DNA of 36,342 nt from Spirochaetales bacterium (GCA_028282545.1 JANQHT010000047.1:1-36342), one strand, 5' to 3'. Shown: positions 7,682 through 15,382, counted from the first letter of the stretch. A program made the numbers and translations. The notes: generated by a model not told the origin, from the sequence alone.

Positions 7682-8915
7682 GTAGGTAGCATCGCGCCGC
7701 GGTGACGAGTTCGTCCACCTGGACGTACTCATCGACCTGGTGCGGTTTGTGGCGCGGACCCGGTCCGTTCACCAGTGAGGGTATGCCCTTCCAGGCGCGC
7801 AGGAAGGTGCCGTCGGTTGCACCGGGAACACCGTTGTAGAGGGGCTCCTGACCCGTGATGTCGCGGTAGGCCCGCGCCGCGGCAACGACGATCGGCTCAT
7901 CTCTCTCCATCGTTACCACCGGACGATCCTCGATAAACTCGATCTCTCCGTGGAAGTCGGGGTCCGCCGCCGCGAGTTCTCCCAGGATTTCCCGGAGGCC
8001 GGCGCGGATCGCGTGGTGGTCCTGTTTCGGGGTGGTCCGGATATCGTAGTGGGCGACCGCCTCGCCGGGCATCACGTTGAGCTGCGCCGGCTCGCCCGCC
8101 GGGGGACTCTGGATCACCGTGGGCGTGATCGACGGCCACCCTACCAGTTCGTCTTCGCCGCACCGCTCGATCTCGGCGCGTTCATATCCCTGGAAGGCGA
8201 GAATTACACGGGCCAGACGCGTCCCGGCGTTGATGCCCGTCCGCGGCATTGCGCCGTGCGCCATGCGTCCCTTCACGCGAACGATCGCCCGAACGGCGCC
8301 CTTCATGGTGAGGCAGAGCTGGTTCTCTTCCGGTTCGGAAACGAGGCAGGCATCAACGTCGTCGGCGTGACCACGGTTGATGTAGTCCTTGATTCCGATC
8401 ATCATGCCCTCTTCGTCGCAGACGATTCCCAGGCGCAGACGCCCGGCGAGCGCCGATCCAGGAGCCTTCAAGAGACCGGACGGGCGCGCACCGCCGGCGG
8501 CGGCCAAAATCCTGGCGATCACCAGGTTGACCGCCAGGCCCGCTTTCATGTCGCAGGAACCGCGGCCGTAGATCTTCCCGTCCGCGACCTCGGCGCCGAA
8601 GGGATCATAGGTCCAGGCGGAACGATCGCCCTCCGAGACGACGTCCGTGTGCGCTTCAAGCATGAGCGTGTGGCCCGGGCGATCAAAATCGAGGGTTAGA
8701 ACGACGTTCTCGCGCCCCGGCGCAACCTCTTCAACAAGGGGATCGATACCGATGTTGTCGCGAATCCAACGCGTTACAAAGGCAACCACCGCCGCTTCGG
8801 TATTGCCCGTTTCCGGGCGGATCACCGAGTCGATACGAACGAGGGATCGCGTCAGATCGACCAGTTCCTCCGGGTCAATCGCCTCCAGGAGAGCCGCTTC
8901 CTCCGCCGTGATCAC
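7587..8915 (-). CDS. M20-family metallo-amidohydrolase (ArgE/DapE/carnosinase-like)
   Basis: A 442-residue zinc amidohydrolase of the M20 peptidase family, cytoplasmic. Metal ligands and catalytic residues can be read: LEAHTDVV (His89, Asp91), YGRGSCDMKAG (Asp122), VCDEEGM (Glu168-Glu169), and a C-terminal His in PGPRHKPHQVDEY. The dimerization lid begins near KGAVRAIVRVKGRMAHG. A stretch around residues 141-160 (GGARPSGLLKAPGSALAGRL) looks like a family-unusual insertion. It starts with GTG at 8915, overlapping the panE stop as GTGA, and is the last gene of the liv-panE operon. M20 enzymes include acetylornithine and succinyl-diaminopimelate deacylases, beta-Ala-His dipeptidases and N-carbamoyl-beta-alanine amidohydrolases. 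The substrate is open, but the company of panE points to beta-alanine release. Confidence 0.87.
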   Translation of the reverse strand: MITAEEAALLEAIDPEELVDLTRSLVRIDSVIRPETGNTEAAVVAFVTRWIRDNIGIDPLVEEVAPGRENVVLTLDFDRPGHTLMLEAHTDVVSEGDRSAWTYDPFGAEVADGKIYGRGSCDMKAGLAVNLVIARILAAAGGARPSGLLKAPGSALAGRLRLGIVCDEEGMMIGIKDYINRGHADDVDACLVSEPEENQLCLTMKGAVRAIVRVKGRMAHGAMPRTGINAGTRLARVILAFQGYERAEIERCGEDELVGWPSITPTVIQSPPAGEPAQLNVMPGEAVAHYDIRTTPKQDHHAIRAGLREILGELAAADPDFHGEIEFIEDRPVVTMERDEPIVVAAARAYRDITGQEPLYNGVPGATDGTFLRAWKGIPSLVNGPGPRHKPHQVDEYVQVDELVTAARCYLLTAFRYLAGSADIGDPTTASPGVPRGVSGRS

Positions 8916-9856
8916 GGACTCTCCCCGGGGCCCTTTTCGCGGCTCCGCTTCTGATCCAGGGCGCGCACAAGGAGCGTCACGGCGCGGTTGTAGGGCGTTG
9001 GAACGGCGAGGCGCCGCCCCTCGGCAACGATCGCGCCGTTGATGACGTCTATCTCCGTGGGACGCCCGCGGTCAACGTCCTGCAGCATGGACGAGCGATT
9101 TTGCGCCGTTTTGTGCGCCACCTCGAGGACGCGCGCCACCGGGTCTTCGTAGGCGAGCGTGACCCCTCGCGCCTTCGCCACGGCAACCGCTTCGTCAACG
9201 AGCAACTCCATGAGTTCCTTGGTACCACCGTAGGCGGCGAGCTGCCCGTTTATGAAGCCCGTGAGCGCGGTGAGCGCGTTGATGCCCACATTGATCACCA
9301 GCTTGCTCCAGATGAGGTCGTCGATGTTCGGTTCGACATGCGTCTCAATGCCGGCACAGCCCAGGGCCTTCACCAGAGGTGCGAGGATGTCGTTGCGCCC
9401 GGAGATCGTGGCAAGGTGCGTAGGTCCCGTCCCGCCGTGACGGATGCGTCCGGGGCCCAAAAACGTGGCGCCCTGGCTCGTGACACCCACGACGGTACGA
9501 TCCGATCCGAACTCCGCGGCGAGGATATCCCCGTTCCCGAGACCGTTCTGGAGCGTCACCGCGAGCGCACCCTCCGGAGCCTCCAGGGCGATCGCGGAAG
9601 CGGCGCCGGCGGTGGCGTTTGCCTTCACAAAAAAGATATATACGTCGGCACCGGCGGTGCCGTGAATGTCCCCGGTGGCGGCGGGCCGGACCGTTTCCAC
9701 CGCGCCCTCCAGGCCGATGATCGAGAGCCCCTCGCGGTTGATCGCGTCAACGTGTTCCGCGAAGATGTCATAGAGTATGACGTCTGTACCCGCGTGGGCG
9801 AGGCGGCCGCCGAAGAGCGATCCCATGGCTCCGGCGCCGACGATACAGACCTTCAT
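8912..9856 (-). CDS. panE: 2-dehydropantoate 2-reductase
   Basis: A 314-residue ketopantoate reductase, which uses NADPH to reduce ketopantoate to pantoate in the cytoplasm. Seen: the Rossmann start MKVCIVGAGAMGSLFGGRLA, TLQNGLGN (101-108), the catalytic lysine Lys185 in DLIWSKLVINVGINALTAL, and the substrate-binding segment NRSSMLQDVDRGRPTEIDVING with Glu268. The ATG at 9856 overlaps the livM stop as ATGA and is preceded by AGAGGG; the 64 in-frame codons upstream belong to livM in another frame. The gene sits between livM and the M20 hydrolase in one operon. Homologues of this fold occasionally act on other 2-oxoacids, but the catalytic motifs are canonical and panB is only 3.5 kb away. Confidence 0.92.
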   Translation of the reverse strand: MKVCIVGAGAMGSLFGGRLAHAGTDVILYDIFAEHVDAINREGLSIIGLEGAVETVRPAATGDIHGTAGADVYIFFVKANATAGAASAIALEAPEGALAVTLQNGLGNGDILAAEFGSDRTVVGVTSQGATFLGPGRIRHGGTGPTHLATISGRNDILAPLVKALGCAGIETHVEPNIDDLIWSKLVINVGINALTALTGFINGQLAAYGGTKELMELLVDEAVAVAKARGVTLAYEDPVARVLEVAHKTAQNRSSMLQDVDRGRPTEIDVINGAIVAEGRRLAVPTPYNRAVTLLVRALDQKRSREKGPGESP

Positions 9857-10734
9857 GACGCCCTCTTCCGCGCGCCGAGGAGCGTTCCCACTCGCCTGAT
9901 GAGCGGGCGCGTCACGATACCTTCCGGTTTGATCAGCAGAATCACCACGAGAAGCACGCCGTAGATCACTATTCGCCAGGACTGGACCGATTCGGGGAGG
10001 AGGAACGGCAGCCCCCAGAGAATCGGAACCGATAGGAGTACGCCCCACTGCGTGGTGTAGCCGCCGATAAAGAGCATCGTCATGGCGATGCCGATGTAGT
10101 GAAAGGTGAAGAACTCAGGAAAGAGGCTCCGCATCGTAAAGGCGTAGAGAACGCCGCAGAGCCCGCCGATGGCGCTCGCCGCCGTCTGCAGACCCATTCC
10201 CATTTTCTTGACGTCCACGCCGAAGGTCGCGGCGAGGTTCTTGTCGACGAATATCGCCGAAGTGGCGCGACCGAGGCGCGATGTATCGAACCGGTGAATC
10301 AGCGCCCCCACGACGATGACCGACGCATAGATGACGGCGAACATGATCCATCGGTGGCCCCCGGGGGTAGCGGCGATCTTGGGAATGCCGAAGAGCCCCA
10401 TGGTTCCGCCAAAGGCGTCCATGTTTTCAACGATCGTCTTGGTGATGTAGATAAAGGTGAATCCCACGATAACGACGGCAAAGGCCGGTGCGTCGCCGAT
10501 CGCGAAGGAGGTCACGAATCCCACCAGGGCCCCTAAGAGGACGCCCAGGAGGAGCACCGCCGCGAAGGGCCACCCCCAGTTCAGGGCGGCGTAGGCGCCG
10601 ATATAGCCTGAAATCGTCATGTTGGCCACCGTCATGAAGTGCAACTGCTGCACGCGATAGGGTAGATAGAGGGACCAGCTCATGAGGATGTTGATGCCGG
10701 CCACGGCCAGGAAATAGAAGATCGACAGGGGCAC
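9853..10734 (-). CDS. livM: Liv-type ABC transporter permease (LivM)
   Basis: A 293-residue inner-membrane permease of the branched-chain amino acid ABC family, with about eight to nine hydrophobic segments. Typical landmarks are ANMTISGYIGAYAALNWGW, the cytoplasmic coupling region RFDTSRLGRATSAIFVDKNLAATFGVDVKKM, and the C-terminal VILLIKPEGIVTR. GTG at 10734 is chosen as start because AGGAGG lies a few bases upstream and it follows the livH stop by 8 bp. It would pair with LivH to form the channel and bind the LivG and LivF ATPases. Its stop overlaps the panE start, so transport and ketopantoate reduction are translationally coupled. Confidence 0.9.
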   Translation of the reverse strand: MPLSIFYFLAVAGINILMSWSLYLPYRVQQLHFMTVANMTISGYIGAYAALNWGWPFAAVLLLGVLLGALVGFVTSFAIGDAPAFAVVIVGFTFIYITKTIVENMDAFGGTMGLFGIPKIAATPGGHRWIMFAVIYASVIVVGALIHRFDTSRLGRATSAIFVDKNLAATFGVDVKKMGMGLQTAASAIGGLCGVLYAFTMRSLFPEFFTFHYIGIAMTMLFIGGYTTQWGVLLSVPILWGLPFLLPESVQSWRIVIYGVLLVVILLIKPEGIVTRPLIRRVGTLLGARKRAS

Positions 10735-10742
10735 GCTTCCTC

Positions 10743-11627
10743 CTACAGTTTCATTCCGAACACGCCCCGTGGCCGTGCCAGGATGACCACGAGCAGAACG
10801 ACAAAGGCGATCGCGTTGGACCACGTACCGGTGATAAAGCCCTGCACCATCGCCTCCAAGATTCCCAGGGCCAGGCCGATGACGAGGCCCCCGACGAGGT
10901 TGCCCAGACCGGCGATTATGCTGACCGCCAACACCTTGTGGGCAACCGCTTCACCCAGCCCCGGTGACGCCGACCCCAGGAGAACCGATAGGAGTACCGC
11001 CGTGAGCCCCCCGAGCAGACCCGTCAGAGCGTAGCTCAAGAGGCCCGTCTGGAAGATCGGGATACCCACCAGGCGCGCGTTATCCGGGTCTTCCGCGATG
11101 GCGCGAAAGGCGCGGCCGTATTTAGTGCGGTACAGGAGCCAAAAGAACGCCGATACCACGACGACGCCGACCAGCAGCGACAAGACCTGACCACGGGAGA
11201 TGTGGATAAGACCAAAGCCGAACAACTCTTCATCGCCGCGCACGTTCTCGGGAAAGGCGATGGGGAAGCCGCTGTTGAACTCGTGGGACAGGATGTCCGT
11301 GATGATCATCCCGATGGCCAGGGAGATGACCATCGTGGCGTTGATGTCCACGTGACCGCGCTTTCGCATCACCTGCTGGAAGAGCGGTGCCAGAACGACG
11401 TTCAATGCGATTGCCGACACGATCCCCGCGACCACGCCGACCACGATGCTGTTATTGGTGAACCGAAGCGCCACCCAGGAGATGTACATCGAGAAGACAA
11501 CGACCTGGGGATAGGAAAAGTGGATGATCATCGCCACCAGGAGCAGCAGATTGAACCCGGTGACCAGCAGGACGTAGATGCTTCCGAGCGAAAGGCCGTT
11601 CATGAACTGCGCGATAAAGACTTCCAT
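10743..11627 (-). CDS. livH: Liv-type ABC transporter permease (LivH)
   Basis: A 294-residue inner-membrane permease, the second channel subunit of the Liv-type importer. Seen: N-terminal MNGLSLGSIYVLLVTGFNLLL, which is the usual LivH opening, the coupling-helix region YRTKYGRAFRAIAEDPDNARLVGI, AGLGNLVGGLVIGLALGILEA and the C-terminal VILARPRGVFGMKL. The ATG at 11627 follows the livF stop by a single base, and the 33 in-frame codons further upstream belong to livF. Expected membrane topology is about eight spans. Confidence 0.92.
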   Translation of the reverse strand: MEVFIAQFMNGLSLGSIYVLLVTGFNLLLLVAMIIHFSYPQVVVFSMYISWVALRFTNNSIVVGVVAGIVSAIALNVVLAPLFQQVMRKRGHVDINATMVISLAIGMIITDILSHEFNSGFPIAFPENVRGDEELFGFGLIHISRGQVLSLLVGVVVVSAFFWLLYRTKYGRAFRAIAEDPDNARLVGIPIFQTGLLSYALTGLLGGLTAVLLSVLLGSASPGLGEAVAHKVLAVSIIAGLGNLVGGLVIGLALGILEAMVQGFITGTWSNAIAFVVLLVVILARPRGVFGMKL

Positions 11628-11628
11628 G

Positions 11629-12360
11629 CTACGCCCCCACGTACGCGGCCTTGATACCGGGATCGTCGAGCAGCTCTGCCGAGGCGCCCTCCAGGACGAC
11701 GCGCCCCGTTTCGAGTACGTACCCACGGTTCGATGTCTTCAACGCCTTGTAGGCGTTCTGCTCCGAGAGAAGGATCGCGTATCCCTCCGCGTTGAGGTCG
11801 GCGATGATTGCGAATATGTCGTTCACGATTTTCGGCGCCAGTCCGATCGACGGTTCGTCTATGAGGATCAGCCGCGGCCGCGACATCAGGGCGCGCCCGA
11901 TCGCCAGCATCCGCCGTTCGCCCCCGGAGAGCGTTCCCGCCATCTGCTGTTGCCGTTCACGCAGGACCGGGAACCAGTGAAAGACGCGGTCGAGACGCGC
12001 CGGGGATTCCTGGAGATTGTGGTGCGCCCCCAGCAGCAGGTTGTCCAGGACCGTCATGGACGAGAATATGCCGCGTCCCTCGGGGACGAGGGAAATGCCG
12101 GAGCGCACGTTTCGATCCGCCGGAACGCGGGTGATGTCCGTGCCGTCAAAGGAAATCGAACCGCTGTGGGGCGTGTGAATACCCAGGATGCTCTCCATGA
12201 GCGTGGTCTTGCCGGCGCCGTTTGCCCCGAGCAGCACCACGATTTCACCTGAACCGATCGTGATCGAGGCGTTTCGCAAGGCCTGCACATGGCCGTAGCT
12301 GACGCTCAAACCGTCGACGGCAAGGATAGGCCGGTCCGGCGCGGTATTACTCGCTCCCAA
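11629..12360 (-). CDS. livF: Liv-type ABC transporter ATPase (LivF)
   Basis: A 243-residue nucleotide-binding subunit. Seen: Walker A GANGAGKTTLM, Q-loop region SLVPEGRGIF, canonical signature LSGGERRMLAIGRAL, Walker B LILIDEPSIGLAP and switch region LLSEQNAYKAL. The start is a TTG at 12360, overlapping livG by 14 bp; TGGAGG lies at good distance upstream and no ATG or GTG occurs before the first beta strand. It would form a heterodimer with LivG. Because LivG has a degenerate signature, this subunit contributes the only intact signature motif of the pair. Confidence 0.92.
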   Translation of the reverse strand: MGASNTAPDRPILAVDGLSVSYGHVQALRNASITIGSGEIVVLLGANGAGKTTLMESILGIHTPHSGSISFDGTDITRVPADRNVRSGISLVPEGRGIFSSMTVLDNLLLGAHHNLQESPARLDRVFHWFPVLRERQQQMAGTLSGGERRMLAIGRALMSRPRLILIDEPSIGLAPKIVNDIFAIIADLNAEGYAILLSEQNAYKALKTSNRGYVLETGRVVLEGASAELLDDPGIKAAYVGA

Positions 12361-13102
12361 GGTACGCCTCCAGCACTCGTTCGTCGTTCTGAACCTCCAC
12401 CGGCGTTCCCTCGGCGATGCGCCGGCCGAAGTTGAGAACGGTGACCCGCTCCGAGAGGTCCATCAGCATCTTGACGTCGTGGCTGACGACTACCACCGTT
12501 GATCCGGCGGCTCGGATTTTCCGAATGATCTCGGCCACCGTGTCCGTCTCCTGCATACCCATTCCCGAGGCGGGCTCATCGAGCAGAAGGATATCGGGCC
12601 GTGCGACGATCGCCCGGGCGATCTGAACAAACTGCCGTTCCGCCCAGACCAAGTCGTACGCCCAGCGGTCGATGTCGGCCCGCATGCCGATCATGTCGAT
12701 CGTCTCCATGGCGGCAGACCTGATCTCCTCTTCCCGTCGCGACCGCCGAAAGGGCAGGCGCAGGAACGTATCCGCCACGTCACGAGGGGAGAAGTCAAAG
12801 ATGCCGGTCATCACGTTTTCAAGGACGGTCAGGTTCGGCACGAGTTCTCCCGCCTGGAAGGTCCGGCGGATACCTCGATTGGCGATATCCTTGGGGGGCA
12901 GTCCCGTCACGTTCTCGCCTCGGAGCGAAACACTCCCCCCGTCGGGAGCGAGGATGCCGGTAACGCAGTTGAACAGCGTCGTTTTCCCCGACCCGTTGGG
13001 TCCGATGATTCCGTGAATCTCGCCGTGCGAGATCGAGACGTCCACCCGATCCAGGGCTTTCAAAGCGCCAAAACTCCTGCTCAGGCCGGCGATGTCCAAC
13101 AT
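12347..13102 (-). CDS. livG: Liv-type ABC transporter ATPase (LivG) with degenerate signature motif
   Basis: A 251-residue nucleotide-binding subunit and first gene of the liv-panE-M20 operon. Seen: Walker A GPNGSGKTTLF, Q-loop RRTFQAGELVPNLTVLENVMTG, Walker B ILLLDEPASGMGMQE and switch His in VVVVSHDVKML. The ABC signature, usually LSYGEQ in LivG, reads LVWAERQ within AYDLVWAERQFVQIARAI: the serine and glycine that contact ATP are replaced by valine and alanine. The ATG at 13102 has a strong GGAGGA, and upstream in-frame codons lie in the promoter region. The sequence otherwise follows LivG closely, so the gene looks functional rather than decayed. Confidence 0.9.
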   Translation of the reverse strand: MLDIAGLSRSFGALKALDRVDVSISHGEIHGIIGPNGSGKTTLFNCVTGILAPDGGSVSLRGENVTGLPPKDIANRGIRRTFQAGELVPNLTVLENVMTGIFDFSPRDVADTFLRLPFRRSRREEEIRSAAMETIDMIGMRADIDRWAYDLVWAERQFVQIARAIVARPDILLLDEPASGMGMQETDTVAEIIRKIRAAGSTVVVVSHDVKMLMDLSERVTVLNFGRRIAEGTPVEVQNDERVLEAYLGSE

Positions 13103-13120
13103 GCGCTCCTCCGGTTGGCC

Positions 13121-13149
13121 AGTATACGGCGGGGTACCCGCTTTGAAAA
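13121..13149 (-). promoter_or_regulatory. Promoter of the liv-panE-M20 operon with dyad in the spacer
   Basis: On the minus strand TTTTCA (13149-13144), a spacer of exactly 17 bp and TATACT (13126-13121) form a promoter. The predicted start point near 13114 leaves a 12-nt leader holding just the Shine-Dalgarno of livG. The spacer contains a perfect dyad GCGGG-GTA-CCCGC (13129-13141), ideally placed for a repressor or a MerR-type regulator. The latter usually acts on longer spacers, so a repressor is likelier. Confidence 0.6.
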
Positions 13150-13264
13150 GTTGGCGCCGACCGCACGAGTCGCCGAACCAGACACCAGCGCCCATCGTGG
13201 AGGAGTTGCTCAAACAGTAATAGAGAAACACCCATGTCAATCGCAACTCCAGTCGATGCGTCGC

Positions 13265-13645
13265 TTAGTTCTCCCGTTCGTTGTAGACGTGCTTCACCCA
13301 CCGAATGATCTCGTGTAGTGTCAGACCCATCTCTCTGTAGTAGGCGAGGTCTTTCGTGAGCCGCTCCGTCAGTTTCTCGATCCGTTTGTCCGTACGTGCC
13401 GCCGCACTGAGATCCTCCACAAAACAACCGCGGCCGACGATCGAATAGATGAACCCCTCACGCTCGAGCATCTCCCAAGCTTTCTTGACCGTGATCACAC
13501 TGATTCGCAGTTCCTTGGCCATGGTGCGGATGGGTGGAAGCGGGAACTCACTCGCCAGCTCGCCCCGCAAGATCTGTGCCGAGATCTGCTCGTAGAGTTG
13601 TTGATAGATCGGCTTCTCGGATCTGGGAGAAACCGTGACGTTCAT
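13265..13645 (-). CDS. GntR-family (YtrA subfamily) transcriptional regulator
   Basis: A 126-residue regulator made of an N-terminal winged helix (KPIYQQLYEQISAQILRGEL, then the recognition region RTMAKELRISVITVKKAWEMLEREGFI and wing YSIVGRGCFV) and a short helical C-terminal extension, the form typical of the YtrA subfamily that controls ABC exporter operons. The ATG at 13645 overlaps the permease stop as TGATG; a GTG one codon earlier is an alternative. It is the last gene of its operon, after the ATPase and permease, the reverse of the usual ytrA-first order. It probably binds the dyad upstream of the operon at 15147-15171. Confidence 0.9.
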   Translation of the reverse strand: MNVTVSPRSEKPIYQQLYEQISAQILRGELASEFPLPPIRTMAKELRISVITVKKAWEMLEREGFIYSIVGRGCFVEDLSAAARTDKRIEKLTERLTKDLAYYREMGLTLHEIIRWVKHVYNEREN

Positions 13646-14283
13646 CACAGTTGCACGGTTTCGTATCGCTTTGCCGATACTCGAAATGCGACGTACCCAA
13701 GCAGGACAAACACAATCGCTCCCCCGAGAAGCGCCGGTACGCCTGCTGCGACGCGGTTCTCCAACACTGCGGCAACCGGTTCACTCACGCCTACAAGCAC
13801 CTCAGCCGCACCTGCCACGACGGCGCTCACGACGATCGCGAGAATCAGCGGTAGTCCGAACTTCTCGGCGGTTCGGTAGTACATGGGGAACAGGACCACG
13901 TTGAACACGCCGTAGATTACCAGGCACACGCCCAGGTATCCCAGACCGAGTTGGAGTGCGAAGTTCTCGGGACCGAACACCGCAAGATGAACCGCCGAGC
14001 CGATACCCGCGGCGATGACGTGCAACAGCTCCAGGATGGAGAATGACATCACGCGTGCGGCCACGACCGCACGCCGCGGGACGGGCAGGAGTGCCGAAAA
14101 CTGGTTGTCCTTGTTCGTTTTGAGCCGGCCCATCAGCGTTGGAACCGTGACCCAGCAGAAGTAGAACGGGATGATCAGGTAGGGCCATTGAGGAATCATC
14201 GCAAGGGCTCCAAAGATAAACGCCGCACCAACATACATGGGATGGATCGTGAGTCCGAACTCCTTTCGAAGCAAATTATTCAT
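13645..14283 (-). CDS. ABC-2 type exporter permease
   Basis: A 212-residue membrane protein with about six hydrophobic segments, matching small ABC-2-type permeases partnered with YtrA-type regulators. Seen: the amphipathic start MNNLLRKEFGL, an early paired span, and the cytoplasmic LKTNKDNQFSALLPVPRRAVVAARV, which resembles the coupling motif of such permeases, where NxxxLLPVxR recurs. It overlaps the ATPase gene by 8 bp (ATGAATAA) and the regulator by one base, so the three are tightly coupled. The exported compound is unknown; relatives are tied to cell-envelope stress and antibiotic response. Confidence 0.8.
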   Translation of the reverse strand: MNNLLRKEFGLTIHPMYVGAAFIFGALAMIPQWPYLIIPFYFCWVTVPTLMGRLKTNKDNQFSALLPVPRRAVVAARVMSFSILELLHVIAAGIGSAVHLAVFGPENFALQLGLGYLGVCLVIYGVFNVVLFPMYYRTAEKFGLPLILAIVVSAVVAGAAEVLVGVSEPVAAVLENRVAAGVPALLGGAIVFVLLGYVAFRVSAKRYETVQL

Positions 14284-15133
14284 GGTTTCTTCCTCGGCGG
14301 GTGTGGTAGATCATGATGTCCTCAATTGACGGCGGATCGATCTGAAAACCACTGAATGCCCCCGCGTCTACCCTGCGAATGAGTGCGGAAAATCCGTAGT
14401 CATGCTTGCGATGGGAGATCGTTTTGCCCTTGAGCCGGCTGTCGAGAGACTCCCATTTGCCCTGCACGATCCGGTACGCATCGATGAAGTCATCCTTCGT
14501 GGTAACATCGAGAAGTTCCCCATCGTCGATGTACGTGACGAAGTCGGCACACTTCTCGAGATCGCTCGTGATATGGGTGGAGTAGAGAATGCTCCGATCG
14601 CCGTCTTTGACCAGTTCCTGAAAGATCGCGAGCAGATCGTCCCGCGCCGCCGGATCAAGTCCGCTGGTGGGTTCGTCGAATATGAAGAGTTTTGCATCAT
14701 GTGAGAGCGCTATTGTCAGAAAAAACTTGGTCCGCATTCCCTGAGAAAGCTCGACGAGTCGCCTATCCTGATCCAGATCAAACCGATCGCAGTACGACCG
14801 GTACGCCGCGTCATCCCATCCAGGATAGAAGCGACTCACAACTCTTGCGATCTTGCCCACCCGATAGAGGTTGTAGACGTCCTTGTCACCCAGTACAACG
14901 CCGATCATCTGCTTCAGCTCAAGCTCGTTCTCTCGAAACTCTTTGCCGTTGATGAGCACCGACCCGCCGTCCGGATGGACCATGTTCAGAATCGATTTGA
15001 GCGTCGTAGTTTTCCCGGCCCCATTCACGCCGATGAAACCCATGATGTAACCCGGTTCGAGTGAAAACGAGACGTCCCGAAGATGAAATTTCGGATACCG
15101 TTTGCTCAAATCCCGCACTTCCAGGATGTTCAT
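14276..15133 (-). CDS. ABC exporter ATPase (YtrB/EcsA-like)
   Basis: A 285-residue ATPase with Walker A GVNGAGKTTTLKS, a Q-loop region around IGVVLGDKDVYN, signature LSQGMRTKFFLTIALS, Walker B LFIFDEPTSGLDP and switch His in YSTHITSD. The C-terminal about 80 residues form the extension usual in drug-export-type ATPases. The ATG at 15133 has GGAGAG upstream; the 18 codons before it overlap the promoter. First gene of the ATPase-permease-GntR operon. Confidence 0.9.
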   Translation of the reverse strand: MNILEVRDLSKRYPKFHLRDVSFSLEPGYIMGFIGVNGAGKTTTLKSILNMVHPDGGSVLINGKEFRENELELKQMIGVVLGDKDVYNLYRVGKIARVVSRFYPGWDDAAYRSYCDRFDLDQDRRLVELSQGMRTKFFLTIALSHDAKLFIFDEPTSGLDPAARDDLLAIFQELVKDGDRSILYSTHITSDLEKCADFVTYIDDGELLDVTTKDDFIDAYRIVQGKWESLDSRLKGKTISHRKHDYGFSALIRRVDAGAFSGFQIDPPSIEDIMIYHTRRGRNHE

Positions 15134-15146
15134 TTCGTCTCTCCAA

Positions 15147-15171
15147 ATTGGGTCTATTATACATACCCAAT
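15147..15171 (-). promoter_or_regulatory. Promoter with dyad operator of the GntR/ABC exporter operon
   Basis: A perfect TATAAT on the minus strand (15161-15156) is centred inside the inverted repeat ATTGGGT-N11-ACCCAAT (15147-15171). The -35 region (CGTGAT at 17-bp spacing) is poor. Transcription would begin near 15149, 16 nt before the ATG. Binding of a dimeric repressor here would hide the -10 box; the operon's own YtrA-type regulator is the obvious candidate. Confidence 0.65.
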
Positions 15172-15204
15172 ATGCCATATCACGCATTCGGTGGGCAAGC
15201 GATC

Positions 15205-15345
15205 GCGATCTGGTTAGTTTGTCCTTTACCTCGCCGCTGAAGCGGGCGGTTCAGACCGCAAATCACATCGCGAACGATACGGGTATGGCCGTCACGATCG
15301 ATGAACGATTCAGAGAGATTGCTGCCGATAAACAGGACGGTCAAC
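15205..15345 (+). pseudogene. Remnant of a histidine-phosphatase (phosphoglycerate mutase-like) gene
   Basis: One plus-strand frame across this otherwise geneless stretch reads LVSLSFTSPLKRAVQTANHIANDTG, then MAVTIDERFREIAADKQDG. This matches the second block of the histidine phosphatase superfamily (SPLxRAxQTA...xxxxLREI) with its conserved Arg and Gln-Thr. The preceding block with the catalytic RHG motif and everything after the REI segment are missing, and both ends run into unrelated promoter regions. It is therefore a leftover of a deleted gene between the exporter operon and the amidohydrolase. No start codon or ribosome site belongs to it. Confidence 0.6.
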
Positions 15346-15370
15346 GGTCGCTCCATCGGCGCCGGTGTAC

Positions 15371-15376
15371 TACACT
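15371..15376 (+). promoter_or_regulatory. Candidate -10 box of the amidohydrolase operon
   Basis: TACACT lies 6 nt before the GTG start at 15383 and no Shine-Dalgarno is present between them. The -35 region is not recognisable. If used, the message would begin at the start codon. Confidence 0.35.
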
Positions 15377-15382
15377 TAGGGT

